From assembly GCF_016862095.1 (NCBI RefSeq), contig NZ_BOMH01000036.1:186001-250000 (forward strand): 64,000 nt of DNA, given 5' to 3'. The notes beneath the pieces were generated by a model that was not told the origin of the DNA, ran no database searches, and saw only the letters and a list, made by a program, of their open reading frames with translations. The number at the start of each line of letters is the position of its first letter. Position 1 is the stretch's first letter. Source of the DNA: Actinoplanes cyaneus (GTDB lineage: Bacteria; Actinomycetota; Actinomycetes; Mycobacteriales; Micromonosporaceae). Made by a program: the position numbers and the translations under genes. Of the stretch, positions 1-9,474 are shown in pieces.

Positions 1-432
1 CACCCCGCCAGAGCAGCCGCGATCCCGCCCAATCGCAGTGCGGGGGCAAGTTGGGCGTCTGCGCCCCAGGGCCGGGAAGTCGGTGACTGGGTGGTCGTTG
101 CGAGTGGGGCGAAGCGGAAGGGTATCCGGGCGCCTTCGGCGACGGCAGGTCCACCGCCGATGTCGGCCAGCAGGAACCATGCTGGCCGACAGGAGAGACA
201 GGCGCGTTGAGAAGGGTTGAGAAGGGCGGTGTCCGACGTCGATTGCTCCGTGACCAGCCGCGGGTGAGCACACCGTGGCGACCACCAGGGTTGCCGCATC
301 GTGTAAAGGCAGCTCAATATCCTGTTGCCTTAGCCGGGTAGCAACAGCCTATCTTGGAGTGGCGCCGCGGAACCTTCCAGCGGCCACGACGTCGGCGTCC
401 GAGGCCGTCGCCTGCGATACTGATCTGGAGGC
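1..432. other. Left-edge stretch without a supported gene
   Basis: No reading frame here has a convincing start, ribosome site or recognisable protein. The only clear structure is the hairpin at 161-191. The last 60 bases probably hold the promoter and leader of the ParB-like gene that starts at 433. Confidence 0.5.
161..191. terminator. Strong hairpin, possible terminator
   Basis: TGTCGGCCAGCA at 161-172 is perfectly complementary to TGCTGGCCGACA at 180-191, with a 7-nt loop. There is no T-run, so it may be a terminator of the GC-rich actinobacterial kind or a protein-binding palindrome. The gene it would serve lies outside the window. Confidence 0.45.
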
Positions 433-1965
433 ATGGTGGCTGCACCCTGGCCAATCGAGGAACGCGATTTGAGCGAGCTTGACCTCGACCTCCAGAATGT
501 CCGGATTCCGGGTGGCGAGCTCGACGAGTCCGCGATCGCAAACTATCTCGTCGAAGCGGCCGACCTTCTGGAGCTGATACAAGACATTCTCCGTGACGGC
601 TATCTAGACAATGAGCTGCCGGTCGTAGTAGTCGAACGCGGGCGATACGTCGTACTAGAAGCAAACCGACGAGCCGCCGCTCTCAAAGCGATCCTTAAGC
701 CGGCGCTACTCGGCAAGTCGGCCCTCAAGGTCGAGCGCCTACTGGAACGTTATCCCCAGGCCGAGCCGCTATCCCGGGTGCGTGTGATGGTCGCGCCGTC
801 CCGGGCGGCGGCGCAGCCCCTGCTAGCCCGACTCCACACGCGCAACCCGAAGAAGGCCTGGCTTCGTGAGCAGCAGGCCGTCTTCTACCACGCTCAGCTG
901 TCCGCGAACGTTTCCGTCAATGATTTGAAGTTGCTCTATCCTAGCGAAGCAAAGTCTATTGTCGGCTTCATTCGTATGGGAGAGATGCGTGAACTAATCC
1001 GTGGCATCCGATACGACGATCACGAACTCGGCGAATTCGTACAAGAAAGCCGTTTGAAGATGACGGCGTTTGAGTATGCATACGACTTGCCGAAAGTTCA
1101 GCAGGCGCTCGGCCTCTCGTTCAACAAGGATGGACTGCTTGCCTCCAAACGGCTGTCAGCGGGGCAACGCCGTGGCTTGCAGTACTTGCTGGGGCGCTTC
1201 AAGGCTAGGACGCTCAACACGCGCTCGGCGGAACTACAGAGGGCCAAGCCCGAGCACGAAACGTTTGCGAAGGAGCTGGCCCGCATCGTCGCCGGCAATA
1301 ACGACGATGCGGCCGACATCCTGCTGAGCGAGTCCTCGCCAGCTGCGAATACGTCTGACGGCCGACAGCGTGGAGCCGAAGTCACTGGCGGCGAACGACT
1401 GGAAGCTCCCACCACAGCCGGTCGCCCCGATCCGTCAACCAGCGGTGCGGTTGGCCAGGCTGCCGCTGGCAAGCCCGGTAAGCCAGATCGGACTGAACCG
1501 GCAAGTCCTAGCCCACGTGGCCCCAACCGCGGCGACACTCGTTCAAGGCTAGACATGGAAGGATTCGAATACAAGGGATCTTCGTCTGGCCTGCGGCGCC
1601 GCTTCGAAGAGCTGAAGCGCCTAGACCTCCGAGACTTTCCGAACGCCGCGTACGACCTGCTGCGCACGGTGCTCGAATGTTCAATCAAAGACCACTTCGT
1701 GACAGCACGCCAAAACCGGCTGGCCGGTAGGAATCTCGCATTTTGCGTCACCGAACTCGCCAAGGCCTATCAGAGTGACGCCCGCATGACGGCGCTGATC
1801 AATACAATTAATCGCAGGGGTGCCCTGCCTGCAGCGCAGTTTGCCGGCACCACGTCCGCGCTCAATGTAGGAAACCACGAGCCCGACGCGTTCGCCAGCA
1901 GTGCAGATGTTCACGAAGCCTGGGATCGAATCAAACCCATCCTGATTGAGATCGTCGGCAAATAG
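433..1965 (+). CDS. ParB/Sulfiredoxin-fold N-terminal domain protein
   Basis: A 510-residue protein. Residues 15-90 look like a ParB-type N-terminal domain: a helix ending DGYLDNELPVVVV (55-67) is followed by EANRRAAAL (76-84), which corresponds to the GNRR-type nucleotide-binding box of ParB and Srx folds. Residues 90-290 are helical. Residues 295-375 are a low-complexity Ala/Pro/Gly/Arg linker, and 375-510 form a second globular helical domain I cannot name. Family members bind or hydrolyse CTP or act as nucleases; which applies here is unknown. No ParA neighbour is visible, so chromosome partition is unlikely. It opens an accessory block rich in nucleic-acid enzymes. The start is the ATG at 433; upstream bases give only a weak ribosome site. 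Confidence 0.6.
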   Translation: MVAAPWPIEERDLSELDLDLQNVRIPGGELDESAIANYLVEAADLLELIQDILRDGYLDNELPVVVVERGRYVVLEANRRAAALKAILKPALLGKSALKVERLLERYPQAEPLSRVRVMVAPSRAAAQPLLARLHTRNPKKAWLREQQAVFYHAQLSANVSVNDLKLLYPSEAKSIVGFIRMGEMRELIRGIRYDDHELGEFVQESRLKMTAFEYAYDLPKVQQALGLSFNKDGLLASKRLSAGQRRGLQYLLGRFKARTLNTRSAELQRAKPEHETFAKELARIVAGNNDDAADILLSESSPAANTSDGRQRGAEVTGGERLEAPTTAGRPDPSTSGAVGQAAAGKPGKPDRTEPASPSPRGPNRGDTRSRLDMEGFEYKGSSSGLRRRFEELKRLDLRDFPNAAYDLLRTVLECSIKDHFVTARQNRLAGRNLAFCVTELAKAYQSDARMTALINTINRRGALPAAQFAGTTSALNVGNHEPDAFASSADVHEAWDRIKPILIEIVGK

Positions 1966-2049
1966 AAGCATGCGAAGGTATTAACCCGCCTCATGTCCCC
2001 AATGAACCTTTGGCCGCGAATCTGCAAGAAAGCTGACCGTGGCAGACCG

Positions 2050-3510
2050 TTATTCCTTCACGGGATTGTGTGGGCTCCATCCGTCCAAGTGCGGGCGTAA
2101 GTCCTCCGTGCTCGGCTCCATGGCGAAGTTAATAGTTGCGAGGGCGGGCGTGCCGACAGTGGGATCGATGTTGTCGGCCCTGGCGCGTGCCCAGGCCAGC
2201 CAGGCGTTGAGCTCACCTCTATAAGCCGTTTGATCAGCAGCGGCATGTTCGAGGGCGTTGCAGAACTCCCGCATGTTGACGGCCTTCTGCCACTGCTTCA
2301 TCGCGGTGTTGAACGTCGTCCTGCGGTGCTCCTCGATGGCGAGTCGACGGGCGTTCGTGATGGCGTGCTCCCACCGAGTCCTGCGCTCGGCATCGCGGCG
2401 GCGTCGTTCCTCGGATGCCCGGTGTTCAGCGAGTCGCGTTGCGGCCTGGCGTTCCTGCTCGCGCTTCCGGAAAGCCGCAGCAACCTGCTGCTGCTCTTCG
2501 ACGGCCTTGATGATGCCGGCGACGATGCGGCTAGCCTGCTGTTCCAAACTCCTGGTCGGGGTATCGCGCCAGGTGAGGCGCCGGTCGGACTGATACTTGC
2601 TGACCTCGAGCCGGAGTCGGCCGGTGGGAACGCTGTCGAATTCCGGGATGTGTGCCCAGGGTCGCAATCGTTTTGTTCGCCGTTCCTCGACGGTAAGTAC
2701 ATGGGGCACCTGGTCGTACTCCTCGATGAAGTCGAGCGAGCGCCGGGTACTACCGAATTTGACGTACGGTTTGGGAGCCTTCGTGGTGAGGTTGATGCCG
2801 ACGCGGCATCTCCCTGCTGACCCGGCGTCGTTGATCGCCTTGAGCACCGCGAGCACCCGCGGGACCGATTCGGGTGCTACCCGCAGGTTGGTGGGGTCCT
2901 GTTCGAGGGCGCTGTAATCGGCGGACGCTGTGGCGCGATCGTCGCCTTGGCCGAGCCGTAGCCGATTCCAATCGGTGTCGTAGGGCTGCGCTGCCGAATA
3001 CAGGCAGATGACGAGGTCACCGGTGTTGCGGCCGGTGTGCCGCAGGTCGTACCCGTCCGGCACGAGTTTGTGCTGTTTGGCAGCGTGGATGGCACGTCGA
3101 TAACTCGCCCGGCTATCGGCGTCCGGGCCCGGCACGACCACGGTGCCGCCACTGGTCTGGAGCCGCTCGATCAGCACGGTCGCTTCCTGGATCAGTGCTG
3201 ACTGCGCCGTCGGCCGCCGGCCACGTCCTTCGGGAGCCGCCGGCGTCGCAGGGCCCTCCCAAGGGGCACTGCTCGCTGCGTCAGTCGGCTCCGGATAGCG
3301 GCCGTTGCCGAGGTAGTAGCGGCCGCGTTCGGTCAGGGCCGCGGACCACCGGCCGCTCCGACGTGACACCATGACCAGGCGGCGACCCTGCAACGCCCGC
3401 GCGGTGAGCTTCGCGCCTTCGCCGGGCATCTCCGCCTCGGGACATCCGGCCCCCACCCAACGCAGCACCTCGACCTGATGCGACTTCAGTGGCGCCGTGA
3501 TGTCGACCAT
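2050..3510 (-). CDS. Winged-helix-like and coiled-coil protein of unknown function
   Basis: I do not recognise this 486-residue protein. Residues 5-70 read like a small winged-helix unit (LKSHQVEVLRWVGAG, then LTARALQGRRLVMVSRRSG and LTERGRYYL). The central part (100-330) is a mixed alpha/beta globular region. Residues 335-430 are strongly charged, with long runs of Glu, Arg, Gln and Ala typical of a coiled coil, and a short helical tail follows. No membrane segment or signal peptide is present. It is convergent with the ParB-like gene (84 nt between their ends) and divergent from the next gene, so it is probably transcribed alone. A regulatory or DNA-binding role is only suggested by the N-terminus. 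Confidence 0.6.
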   Translation of the reverse strand: MVDITAPLKSHQVEVLRWVGAGCPEAEMPGEGAKLTARALQGRRLVMVSRRSGRWSAALTERGRYYLGNGRYPEPTDAASSAPWEGPATPAAPEGRGRRPTAQSALIQEATVLIERLQTSGGTVVVPGPDADSRASYRRAIHAAKQHKLVPDGYDLRHTGRNTGDLVICLYSAAQPYDTDWNRLRLGQGDDRATASADYSALEQDPTNLRVAPESVPRVLAVLKAINDAGSAGRCRVGINLTTKAPKPYVKFGSTRRSLDFIEEYDQVPHVLTVEERRTKRLRPWAHIPEFDSVPTGRLRLEVSKYQSDRRLTWRDTPTRSLEQQASRIVAGIIKAVEEQQQVAAAFRKREQERQAATRLAEHRASEERRRRDAERRTRWEHAITNARRLAIEEHRRTTFNTAMKQWQKAVNMREFCNALEHAAADQTAYRGELNAWLAWARARADNIDPTVGTPALATINFAMEPSTEDLRPHLDGWSPHNPVKE

Positions 3511-3649
3511 CGGCTAGTTATATCGAGCCACTCCCTGTCGGCATAGGCCCTCGTCATCCGATGGGCGTAAGCCATCGGTTGATGTCAGAGTTGTCCTGTA
3601 CACCCGGGTCACAATGCTTCGCGCAGGTCGGCATCCGAAGGGGATTCAG

Positions 3650-4576
3650 GTGGCGTTCGATGCATCGCGGTACGTCGTCGGCGACGAATGGGCCTACCGG
3701 CTGCGAGACACGGCACCCTCCGAACGCGTGCGCATCAAGGCTGTCACACCGAAAAAGACCACCGCGAGCATCGAGGTGGAGTTCCCCGACGACAGCTACC
3801 GCGTACAAATCGTGCCATCGTCGCGGCTGAGAGTCCGATGGGCAGATGTCGAGGCGTACGACGCTCAGCAAGCGAGTTGGCAGCGCATCGCGGACTTCGA
3901 CCTTGACTCAGTCGAGCGCAGCGCAGTCCTCACCGTCTACTCCGTTCTCATCCCGGAGGAGGTGGCGGAGCTGGACTGGCGCCCGGTCGAAGACGCAACG
4001 ATCATCAAAGACGTCGGAGCGTTGGACGACATCCTCCAGGCGCCCGCCGAGGAGATCCTCAGCAAGGTCCCCTGGTTCACCACAGACGACGGCACAGTTG
4101 CCTCACCCGCCGGCACGCTCCTGATCGCAGAGATCGCCTGCCGTGCTCACTCGCACACGATCCTGCAGTACGTGATCGAGGAGGAGGCTAAGGTCCGACA
4201 TAAGTGCAAACACGGCGGCCCCCATCCCTTCCGCAAGGGCGAACATTCCAGTCCGGAATGGGAGTACGAGTGGTACCGCAAGTACGTCCGCCCCGAGCAC
4301 GAGCTGCTACGGCAATGGTGCGGCCATCGCGCCGTTGCCGCCCACGAACGCCTCACGGCCGCCGAAGCGGAGAATCACCGCCTCGATCTACTCGTCGTAC
4401 AACTCATCAAGGCGCTCGACCTTGCCGGCGACACCACGCGGGCGGAGCAATTCGCCGAAGAACATGAACGAGACCGGATAACCCCCTACCTCGCCCGCCC
4501 CGTCATCGACCGTCCGCTGCACTGGTCCGAGATACCCGTGCGCGAGGTCAAGGTCTACCGGCGGCGTCACTGGTAG
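3650..4576 (+). CDS. Hypothetical protein with an SH3-like N-terminus
   Basis: I chose the GTG at 3650 because GAAGGGGA at 3637-3644 sits 5 nt upstream; an in-frame ATG at 3614 would add 12 residues with no comparable site. The 308-residue product begins with a beta-rich stretch (VVGDEWAYRLRD, then VTPKKTTASIEVEF and VQIVPSSRLRV) of the kind seen in small SH3/Tudor-like folds. The rest is helical. A patch with HKCKHGGPHPF at about residue 185 could bind metal. No family is recognised. It lies between two nuclease-like genes in the accessory block, so a role in nucleic-acid transactions is possible but unproven. Confidence 0.6.
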   Translation: MAFDASRYVVGDEWAYRLRDTAPSERVRIKAVTPKKTTASIEVEFPDDSYRVQIVPSSRLRVRWADVEAYDAQQASWQRIADFDLDSVERSAVLTVYSVLIPEEVAELDWRPVEDATIIKDVGALDDILQAPAEEILSKVPWFTTDDGTVASPAGTLLIAEIACRAHSHTILQYVIEEEAKVRHKCKHGGPHPFRKGEHSSPEWEYEWYRKYVRPEHELLRQWCGHRAVAAHERLTAAEAENHRLDLLVVQLIKALDLAGDTTRAEQFAEEHERDRITPYLARPVIDRPLHWSEIPVREVKVYRRRHW

Positions 4577-4723
4577 AACCGGCGGACACAGTCGTTCATC
4601 CCCGACACACCTGTACGGCACAGCACGCCAGCCGCCACGCCCACGGACCAGGAGTCTGGAACCGACTGGCATGGGTAGGTCAGACAGGTCATGGCTGCGA
4701 GCGTCGCTCGATAGTCTCCCAGG

Positions 4724-5728
4724 ATGGGTGCGCTCGGCCGGCTGATGGCTCAGGAGAACACCGCGAGTGACCTGCTCGCGTACCTCGTCGAACTCGATCC
4801 GATTCCGCTCGCCGAGGTACTGAGCCTGCCCGCGGGGGAGTACACCGCGCTGCGCGAGGCGAGAGCCGGTGGGCGCCGTAGCCGCCTCGATCTGCTGGTC
4901 TGTCGGGTGGGTACCGCTGAGCCCGTCGCGATACTGGAATTGAAAGGTGCTTCGGGCGAGCACGGAGATCAGCTCGAGCGGTATGCAGAGTGGGCCGCAA
5001 ACCTGGCCGAAGCTCCCCGCCTTATGTACTGCACTCTCGACGGCGGAACCACTGGTGCGCCACCCGCACCATGGCAGCCGCTCAGTCTGATCGACTTGTT
5101 CGGCGCGTGGCAAAGCAGCGCACACCCGCATGCCGCCTGGCTCGCCGGCGAAATGACAAGCCTGCTCCAGCAGTGGGACCGCCAAGCGGACGGATTGATC
5201 GGCTCAGCCACCGGCTGGTACATCCCCGACCTGATCACCCGGCGTATCGCCGCTGCACTCGGAGACGAAGCGGAGGCACTGCGCACCAAAGCGGGCAACC
5301 CGATGCTGCTGGCATACCGCCGGCATCCCGGACACAACGACGCCTGGCTGGGCGTGGACCTGCGGTGCGAAGGCCGCGACCGTCCCGAACGCCCGTGGCT
5401 CTTCCGCCCCTACATCGAGGTCAGCTTCAACGACCCAACGCCACAGGCACAGACGACGGCCCGCCACCTCGCGGTCGATCTACACCACGCGATGACTCTC
5501 GACACGATCCAGCGAGTCGTGAAGAACTCGGCCGTATTGACCGCAAACAAGCACGGCGGGCTGATGGGTTTTCGTGACTTCGCACCGGTCTTCTATCACG
5601 ACAAGCAAGTCCGCCTCGCCACCCAATTCAAGCTCGACGTCTGCTACGTCGACCGCCACCAAGTGGCCGACATGATCCGAGCTGTAATGGATCACCTCGA
5701 CAGCGTTGCCGCCGAACTCCACGCGTGA
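4724..5728 (+). CDS. PD-(D/E)XK superfamily nuclease
   Basis: The 334-residue protein has the core of the PD-(D/E)XK fold: a strand with RLDLLVC supplying Asp56, then AILELKG with Glu72 and Lys74, then a helix with QLERY (83-87) matching the Q-x-x-x-Y helix seen in NERD and RecB-like nucleases. Residues 130-334 form a larger C-terminal domain I cannot name, with the conserved-looking RHPGHNDAWLGVDLR and PYIEVSFNDPT. Active residues are all present, so it is likely an active metal-dependent nuclease. It stands alone between intergenic gaps of about 150 and 240 bp. A second possible start is the Met at 4745. Confidence 0.65.
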   Translation: MGALGRLMAQENTASDLLAYLVELDPIPLAEVLSLPAGEYTALREARAGGRRSRLDLLVCRVGTAEPVAILELKGASGEHGDQLERYAEWAANLAEAPRLMYCTLDGGTTGAPPAPWQPLSLIDLFGAWQSSAHPHAAWLAGEMTSLLQQWDRQADGLIGSATGWYIPDLITRRIAAALGDEAEALRTKAGNPMLLAYRRHPGHNDAWLGVDLRCEGRDRPERPWLFRPYIEVSFNDPTPQAQTTARHLAVDLHHAMTLDTIQRVVKNSAVLTANKHGGLMGFRDFAPVFYHDKQVRLATQFKLDVCYVDRHQVADMIRAVMDHLDSVAAELHA

Positions 5729-5968
5729 AGCGGAACGAGACAGCTGCGGCGGACAGCCAGCAGTAGCTACCACGCGATCAGCGCCTCACCACGGGTTCAG
5801 GCGGGCACCTACAGTGCGGCGCCGGCGACCTACATGGGCGACGGCGGCGGGCATTCAGGCAAGGGTTTGCGTGGCGAGCACACTTCTTCGCTGTAGGCCT
5901 TCCCCGGAAGGAAGTCTGAAACCGGGCGGTCAAACGGCGGGCTTGACAAACGGCACGCGTTCGCGGTG

Positions 5969-6658
5969 TCAGGCGGTCCGGCGAAGCCGCGAATTCCACG
6001 ATATGTGCATATCGTCTACCTCTGTGGGCAGAATGATCGGCTCACCCAGATGTTGGTACGGGGCAGATTTGAAAAACCCGGGATGAGCGTCCCACAACGC
6101 TGCGTAGAAATGCTGGAAGACGAACGCTACAAATCTATGGACATGCACTGGCGCGACGCAAGCTATTCGGCAGTCGACGGAGTTGAAGGTCAGATGCGCA
6201 ATGGGGTGACCGATCCGCCCCGCTCGAGGGTCGAAGTCGAACCTTACCGGTGATCGCATGGAGATCGCATCGGTTGAGCGGTACATGTCGATGATTTCGT
6301 CGAGCGGGAGCCCTTCGGTGAGCAGGCTCTGATCGAAGTCCCAGGGACAGGGGATGTAGGCGAGCCGGTGGTAGCACACACGGCGTTCAGAGATCTCATA
6401 CGAGATCTGTAGGAGGGAGCCGTCGAACAGTACACACGTGTATTGACCGTCGGTTACCCACCTCCGGTAGTCGTCGATGGTTGCGTGGCCGTGCCCGTCC
6501 AGGAAAGCGGCCGCCGGGTCGGTGGCGTGCCATGCTATCCGCCGGTCCGTCATGGAGAGCGGGTTGCAGTACAACGCGAGATCCGCTTCCAGGAGGAAGT
6601 CGGTCACGTTGGTGATCTGATCGGCCAGGAGTCGCGCCGAGAATCTCTCCGGGGCCAT
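5969..6658 (-). CDS. DUF2290-like protein, helicase partner
   Basis: A 229-residue soluble protein. It starts 4 nt after the stop codon of the helicase gene, so the two form an operon and are probably made together. Length, the N-terminal helix, the SYEISERRVCYHRLAYIP-type beta-hairpin region and the FDFDP segment resemble what I remember of DUF2290. I could not test that assignment. No catalytic motif is evident. It may be a specificity or adaptor subunit for the helicase, or a toxin-like effector. The 240 bases after its stop hold no other gene. Confidence 0.55.
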   Translation of the reverse strand: MAPERFSARLLADQITNVTDFLLEADLALYCNPLSMTDRRIAWHATDPAAAFLDGHGHATIDDYRRWVTDGQYTCVLFDGSLLQISYEISERRVCYHRLAYIPCPWDFDQSLLTEGLPLDEIIDMYRSTDAISMRSPVRFDFDPRAGRIGHPIAHLTFNSVDCRIACVAPVHVHRFVAFVFQHFYAALWDAHPGFFKSAPYQHLGEPIILPTEVDDMHISWNSRLRRTA

Positions 6659-6662
6659 GGCG

Positions 6663-8810
6663 CTACTCGTCGAAGTCAGCCGCGTCTTCCTGGAGACTGC
6701 GAGCGAGTTGAGTGCGTAGCGCTGGGGGGATGTCGTAGAGGCCGAGTTCGCCCTTCTCCACGGCTTCGAGGAAGGTAGTGATCCCCTCGGTGGCCTTGCG
6801 GACCTTCTCCTCGTCGCGGACTGAGCGCCCTCGGTGGACGTGGCGCAGTCTTTGCAACTCGACGTCGGTGGGGACAGTGAACGACAGCCGGTACTGGTTG
6901 TCGATGATCTTCCGGGTCTCGTTGCAGATGGTGGTCATGTCGTCACCCCAGCCGGTGATCCGCACCCATGCCCGGCTGCGGGTGATGGCAGTGAAGATGG
7001 TGTTGCGTCGGCTGACCCGGTTGAATTGGGCTGCCCCGTATTGGGCGTCGAGGACGTACACCATCGGTGCCTCGTTGCCTTTGGCGCGGAAGATGTGCGC
7101 GATGGCCACCGAGTCTGGACGGAATACGGCATCCTGGCTGGTGGTCACACCAACCAGGTGACTTTTAATGTTTTTGCGGCGCAGTTCACGCATGATGCGG
7201 GGGCCGCGAGACTTGGATCGGTAGGTGTCAGGTAGGACGATCAGAATGTCGTCGAGTTCCAATTCGTCTTCAGTGATGTTGGTATGGATCTGTTCCGCGA
7301 TCCACTGGTCTTGGCTGCTCTCGTCGTCGAATGAGCGGATAACAACGGCGTCTTCGGGGCGCAGGTACCGATCGAAATATTCAGGTGAACTGTCGGGCCG
7401 GCGGGCGAGGGTCACGGGTCCACCCGGCTGCAACGAACCGTTGATCACGTCGTAGCCGACGTCCTTCCACAATTTAGGATCGTCGGGGTGCTGCAGCAGG
7501 CCGTCGGGCTCGCGGTAGACGCCGATACCTAAAGCGTGCGCCGTGACCAAGGCCCACGGTGTATTGCGGTAGCACACAGGAAGCACGATGTCACGCCGCG
7601 GAGCATCTTCGGGCGCATCGAGGGAGATGACGCTGGCGCCGTCGGCGCCGGTTCCGAACAGTTCCTCGGTCGAGGGCATCGCTGCCTCAGAGAGCTTTTG
7701 GAATTCGTCGTAGCCCCAAACGATCCTTTTTGGGTCCTTTGTAAACAGGTAGACCAATTGGAAGAACTCAGGTGGAAGGTCCTGAGCTTCATCGATGAGG
7801 ACCGCATCAAAGATCTGCCGTACGTTCTCGTTGCGAGCGATATCTAGCAGTTCCGCGCAGACGCCGCGGAAGGCGTCTTCCATCCCGTACTTTCCCCGGG
7901 CGTACGCGTAGTCTCGTGGCGTCTCGCCGAGCGCCATGGCGATCAGGCTGTAGATGCCTGTGCGGCCCGGTGACCCCCACGAGTGCATGATCCGAAGGTG
8001 TTCGAAATCGGGCTGATCGGCGGCGTGTTCAAAGGTGAACCGCGTGACGAGGTCGGCAATCTGTTGATACAGCGCCCGGGTGTGGAAGGTAACTGCGATA
8101 TTCCAGTCGGGATGCTGAGCGTGCCAGTAGGCGGCCTTGAGTGCCAGGACCACCGTTTTGCCTGATCCCGCGAGTCCTCGGATGCGCTGCGGGCCCTCGG
8201 GGCTCTCGATCGCCGCGGCCTTTTGCCATCGGTCGAGGTTGGCGATTCCCTTCTCGATCTCTTTCAGCACCGCGCCGCGGCTGGAACTAGTGTTGACGCC
8301 TGCTCGTTTTTTGGCGGGTTTAATCGTGGCGACCCGCTGGAGTGCGGCCTCGAGGTTGTGTTTAACTTCCGGTTCGATGCCGTCGAGCCCAGCGACGAAG
8401 GAAGAGATCTCCGTAAAGTCGCCGTACCAGCCGTCGACGCCGTCGGGTGCGGCGACCGGTGCGGCGAACACCGTGGCTGTCTGAGGCTCTGCGGCCAGCT
8501 GCCGGCCTGAGCGAAGTCCTTCGTGACGGCGCAGGCTCGCTACCAGTGTGGAATAAAGCCGGTCCTGCGCGTCGACGTGACGCTTCCAGTCCTCGGCCGT
8601 GGTCGGCTGATCACCGGCGATGAGAAATGCGACAAGGCCGTGTTCTCTGCTCACCAGCAACGCGTCGACCTGAACCTTCTCGTCGGCAGTCGCTAAAACC
8701 GGGTAGGCCAGGTAGATAGTCCCGTCGGCGACTACGGGTTTCAGCGCTTGCGCGAGGCGGCGCGCGGACTCACGGTCGCGGCTCTCACCGTAAACGACGT
8801 CCAGGCTCAC
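6663..8810 (-). CDS. Superfamily I (UvrD/Rep-like) helicase with a degenerate nuclease-like N-domain
   Basis: The start is GTG at 8810, with AGGAGG (plus-strand 8816-8821) placed 5 nt upstream. The 715-residue protein carries Walker A GLAGSGKT at 212-219, Walker B LIDEAQD at 338-344, a motif V region IFRAKGNEAP and a motif VI FTAITRSRAW, so it is a UvrD-type ATPase/helicase. Residues 1-120 resemble a NERD/PD-(D/E)XK domain (VQVDALLVSREHGLVAF). The usual E-x-K after the second strand is replaced by FLIAGDQ, so the domain is probably a non-cutting nucleic-acid binder. It is followed after 4 nt by the DUF2290-like gene. Helicase plus accessory-protein pairs of this sort are common in defence islands; that role is inference. 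Confidence 0.8.
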   Translation of the reverse strand: MSLDVVYGESRDRESARRLAQALKPVVADGTIYLAYPVLATADEKVQVDALLVSREHGLVAFLIAGDQPTTAEDWKRHVDAQDRLYSTLVASLRRHEGLRSGRQLAAEPQTATVFAAPVAAPDGVDGWYGDFTEISSFVAGLDGIEPEVKHNLEAALQRVATIKPAKKRAGVNTSSSRGAVLKEIEKGIANLDRWQKAAAIESPEGPQRIRGLAGSGKTVVLALKAAYWHAQHPDWNIAVTFHTRALYQQIADLVTRFTFEHAADQPDFEHLRIMHSWGSPGRTGIYSLIAMALGETPRDYAYARGKYGMEDAFRGVCAELLDIARNENVRQIFDAVLIDEAQDLPPEFFQLVYLFTKDPKRIVWGYDEFQKLSEAAMPSTEELFGTGADGASVISLDAPEDAPRRDIVLPVCYRNTPWALVTAHALGIGVYREPDGLLQHPDDPKLWKDVGYDVINGSLQPGGPVTLARRPDSSPEYFDRYLRPEDAVVIRSFDDESSQDQWIAEQIHTNITEDELELDDILIVLPDTYRSKSRGPRIMRELRRKNIKSHLVGVTTSQDAVFRPDSVAIAHIFRAKGNEAPMVYVLDAQYGAAQFNRVSRRNTIFTAITRSRAWVRITGWGDDMTTICNETRKIIDNQYRLSFTVPTDVELQRLRHVHRGRSVRDEEKVRKATEGITTFLEAVEKGELGLYDIPPALRTQLARSLQEDAADFDE

Positions 8811-8821
8811 CAGGTCCTCCT

Positions 8822-9239
8822 GTAGCGAATGCTGCCTAAGCGATCAGGGTAGTGCAGGTCGTCAGGCATCCCGGCAGCTGTGGTCCTGGCGTCCTCGACC
8901 AGGTGACCGCGCCGACGGACACCGTTGCTTGGTGTGCCCGAGCGGGCTCGTGGGCAAGAAATGGGCGCTGCCGCAGCGTTTGGCGGGCAGGCGACGGTCG
9001 CCGTAACCGAGGGCTGTCTCTGCCGGTTGGTGGCAACGATCGCCTGGTCGGGAGTCGACGCCGGAGTGCGCTTGACTGGAACCACACCCGCCCTGGTGCG
9101 GAAGGGTCCGGCGGAAGCCCGGCCTGTTCGCTCGACAATCACCCCCGCAGGATCGCAGGGGGGTATGACATTTGCGTGCGGGCGCAGGAGGGCGGGCGTT
9201 GCCAACAGCGGCAAGGTCAGGCCGAATAGACCGGCACGG
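8822..9239. other. Gap without a supported gene
   Basis: Several open frames exist, but they are shadows of GC-rich sequence with no ribosome site and low-complexity products. It leads into the recombinase remnant and may hold decayed sequence from the same gene. Confidence 0.4.
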
Positions 9240-9474
9240 GCGACCCCGCGACTCAGGGAATCGGCCGAGACCGCGTACCTACAGATCCCGAAGTTCACCC
9301 GCACATGCTGCGAAACGCCTTCGTCATCACCATGCTCGCCGCCGGCGTCAGCCTCCGCGACGTCCAGCCCGCCGCTCGGCACGCCGACCAAACATCCGCT
9401 ACGACGGGCCCACTAAGAACCTCGGCCGACACCCGAATTACATCCTTGCTGGCCTTCATGGCCCCGGAACGTAG
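9240..9474 (+). pseudogene. C-terminal remnant of a tyrosine recombinase (phage integrase), frameshifted
   Basis: Translation in the frame of 9305 gives HPHMLRNAFVITMLAAGVSL then RDVQPAARHAD. This is the H-x-L-R box and the following Gly/His helix of tyrosine recombinases. The frame then fails, and the remaining C-terminus, IRYDGPTKNLGRHPNYILA, appears in the frame ending at the TGA at 9472-9474. This half would hold the catalytic Tyr. The N-terminal two thirds are missing. It is therefore a dead integrase of the XerC/D-like type found in actinobacterial integrative elements. Its presence 6 kb left of a tRNA-Arg attachment core suggests it once belonged to an element in this array. Confidence 0.8.

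Noticed and set aside
8807..9391. Leftward frame across the integrase remnant
   Set aside because: No motif or ribosome site. The opposite strand shows clear recombinase homology in its right part.
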